A stretch of 31,133 nt of DNA, taken from assembly GCA_050251575.1 (NCBI GenBank), contig JBFWMP010000017.1, positions 1 through 31,133 of the forward strand. The letters are read 5' to 3'. Shown here in pieces: positions 29,680-31,133 of this stretch (positions are counted from its first letter, which is position 1; each line of letters starts with the position of its first letter). This DNA comes from X23 sp050251575 (GTDB taxonomy: Bacteria > Bacillota > Clostridia > SK-Y3). Position numbers and translations under genes: made by a program. The notes below the pieces were generated by a model, which made no database searches, was not told the DNA's origin, and worked only from the letters and a program-made list of their open reading frames with translations.

Positions 29680-30330
29680 TCTTCACTATATTACCTGAAT
29701 AATCTTCCTAATTTCTATATATTCTACGCTAAATAGAAAAATCCTTCTTTTGAGTGGCCAACAGTGAGTATACTCTCGCAATTTAGTCACGCCGGGACTC
29801 TCCGAATATTTTTACATCATTACTCGTTGACTATACATATTCTCTGCACTTTAACTCATTATCTATGCGCGCACACTAAAAACATATGCGTTAACTAAAT
29901 TCGTTTTTGCATACTCTCGCATAATCACGCTTCACCACTGTTAATTGTGGCGTATTTATAAAAACCCAGTGATATCAATGCGTGAGCAGAAGTCTCGCTG
30001 TGTCACTACCGATAAGTACTACTAAAATTCTATCTATTTAATAAAAACATATAGATATAGCTTTTGAAGTACATGTTTTTGTTTTAAGCAAATTAGATAA
30101 CTGACAAACAAAAGATACATATATGCCGTTAAAAAACGTTTATAAACCAAATATGCTCGCCTGAGAGGGGGACGGGAGATATACAGATGATATTATTATA
30201 AAGAATTGATGCCGGACAGGAATAGTTTGAAAACAGAAAGCCTATGTTTGTTTATATATAATAAAAATTGGGTAGTATTTTTGCAACAATGTTATATAAT
30301 AACCATATAGTTACTACGCAATTGTAGCAA
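29680..30330. other. non-coding region with degenerate repeats (candidate parS/origin)
   Basis: About 650 bases without a gene. The motif ACTCTCGCA followed by TCAC occurs at 29775-29801 and 29924-29942, with looser copies at 29838-29862 (TTCTCTGCAC...ACTCA) and 29990-30006 (GTCTCGCTGTGTCAC). GTGAG faces CTCGC at 6-7 bases in two places (GTGAGTATACTCTCGC, 29766-29781, and GTGAGCAGAAGTCTCGC, 29983-29999). TGCGCGCA lies at 29867-29874. Upstream lies the MerR-like gene. From 30010 on it is mostly AT-rich and includes a GC-rich island, GAGAGGGGGACGGGAGAT (30163-30180). Confidence 0.4.
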
Positions 30331-30368
30331 TATGCGAAGTACTTTTTATAAAGGAATTGGAGGTCAAG

Positions 30369-30668
30369 ATGAAAAAGAAACGATTTGTTACTATAATTGT
30401 TATAGTAGTTGGATTTTTAACATTATGGTCTTCTGGTTTTTTGCCTAAGCAAATGGTAAAAGTTGTTACAGGTAACTACATCTCAAAACAGGAAGATGGA
30501 GTTGAATACAGACTCAAAGATGTTGAGTATTCATCTGCACATGATTGCTATTTTGCTTACTACATGAATAAAAATGATTCAAATGGCGAAACACGAAATA
30601 TAGGGGTATATTATCGTTGGTTACCAGTATGGGTTTATTTTGACTCTGGATCACCAGGGGTAATGTAA
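30369..30668 (+). CDS. 99-aa membrane-anchored extracellular protein
   Basis: Start ATG 30369, with GGAGG five bases upstream (an in-frame TTG at 30357 overlaps the SD). An N-terminal KKKRFVTIIVIVVGFLTLW signal-anchor (residues 2-20) is followed by a soluble region rich in Tyr and polar residues (GNYISKQEDGVEYRL, DCYFAYYMNKND, GVYYRWLPVWVYF). There is no lipobox; with AxA absent it is likely anchored rather than released. No family recognised. A short AT-rich stretch upstream has promoter-like TATAAT sequences, none clearly better than the others. Confidence 0.65.
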   Translation: MKKKRFVTIIVIVVGFLTLWSSGFLPKQMVKVVTGNYISKQEDGVEYRLKDVEYSSAHDCYFAYYMNKNDSNGETRNIGVYYRWLPVWVYFDSGSPGVM

Positions 30669-30783
30669 TTTATTGCAGACGCTGTGAAAATTAAGTTTGA
30701 TTCTCTATTTACCAATCAAAAGGAGAATAATGTTTAAACTCCTTAATCTTTATAATATATCAATTGACGAAATTCTATAATTA

Positions 30784-30822
30784 GAAAAAGATGAGAATAG
30801 GGGAGTGACACCCATTCTCATC
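30784..30822 (-). terminator. terminator of the right-edge gene
   Basis: A 9-bp perfect stem GATGAGAAT/ATTCTCATC with three further inner pairs, followed on the minus strand by TTTTTC. It lies 17 bases past the gene's stop. Confidence 0.8.
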
Positions 30823-30838
30823 CCAATGTTTATTGGCT

Positions 30839-31133
30839 CTACCAAGTAAGATCACCATCATCGTCGTCATCATTATTTTGAGCTAGTCCAAAAATATCTT
30901 CATCACTTATTTGTGCATCATTCTTACCGTCATTTTTATCTGACTGGATGCCAAATATCTCAAAATCATCCATTTGCTCAATATCAGCAGCCGCTTCTTC
31001 AGCAGCTTCATACATCCCTGTAAACATTGACAAATCAATGCTTCCTTCTGATTCACGTTGCTTTTTAGCTTCTGCTGCGCGTCTTTGAGCCTCTTGAATG
31101 TTCTTTACTAAAACTTGAATTCTTTTGGGTAGC
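30839..31133 (-). CDS. 3' end of a gene for an acidic-tailed protein (partial)
   Basis: The frame is open to the right edge, so the start is outside. The visible 97 residues begin with a basic helix (RIQVLVKNIQEAQRRAAEAKKQRE), then FTGMYEAAEEAAADIEQMDD, and end in an extremely acidic tail, NNDDDDDGDLTW. The tail has the form of the C-termini of single-stranded DNA-binding and some phage/plasmid replication proteins (acidic run plus a hydrophobic last residue), but SSB itself ends in a different tip. An internal ATG (31033) could mislead annotation into a 64-aa gene. Confidence 0.7.
   Translation of the reverse strand, partial: LPKRIQVLVKNIQEAQRRAAEAKKQRESEGSIDLSMFTGMYEAAEEAAADIEQMDDFEIFGIQSDKNDGKNDAQISDEDIFGLAQNNDDDDDGDLTW

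Noticed and set aside
29680..30330. CRISPR array
   Set aside because: The repeats are short, degenerate and irregularly spaced, with no constant spacer length and no cas genes.

Overview
The window looks like part of a plasmid, plasmid-like prophage or other large mobile element from a low-GC Firmicute (Clostridia or Negativicutes are the best guesses). This rests on the AT-rich sequence, very strong GGGGG-type ribosome binding sites, housekeeping-type promoters (TTGACA/TATAAT), many intrinsic terminators, and a gene set of replication, segregation and anti-restriction functions with no ribosomal or core metabolic genes. No tRNA, rRNA, CRISPR array, intact transposase or replication initiator was recognised. 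The right edge cuts a gene.

Region 1-3.9 kb is accessory. Minus-strand genes encode a small membrane protein, a GIY-YIG domain protein, a repeat protein and two ribbon-helix-helix-like small proteins. Each of the last two sits behind a promoter whose spacer is filled by a perfect inverted repeat. At 3.0-3.3 kb there is a well-formed candidate type I toxin-antitoxin locus: a 43-aa hydrophobic/basic toxin on the minus strand and a convergent short antisense RNA. Region 4.1-7.2 kb holds a Y-family DNA polymerase with a small partner gene, behind an SOS-like operator, and an MFS exporter.

Region 7.4-21.6 kb is the organised core. A minus-strand operon encodes an ArdC-like protein, a 129-aa protein, a radical SAM protein and a DNA polymerase III delta (HolA-like) subunit. 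Plus-strand units encode a TOPRIM/DUF3854-type primase-like protein, then a lipoprotein, an S1-domain protein and a winged-helix protein. The last is a long operon of four related proteins and two related small proteins, ending in a ubiquitin-like conjugation cassette related to PRTRC systems: a Prok-E2 family D-like protein, a protein joining a ubiquitin-like domain to a JAB/JAMM peptidase, and a ThiF/E1-like enzyme. Four of these units are preceded by short promoter-leader-terminator modules. Two of the modules share 39 identical bases, which suggests one RNA-based control scheme (attenuators or small RNAs) for the whole region.

Region 21.6-30.3 kb holds a membrane protein, a full-length topoisomerase III homologue whose catalytic tyrosine and metal-binding acidic residues appear to be lost, a divergent 631-aa orphan, a membrane-anchored PIN-domain protein and a MerR-like/coiled-coil protein of RacA-like layout. 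Upstream of the last lies about 0.65 kb of non-coding DNA with degenerate CTCTCGC motifs, a candidate partition site or origin. The right end has a small anchored protein and the 3' end of an acidic-tailed protein.

All family assignments come from reading motifs by eye; no search was run.
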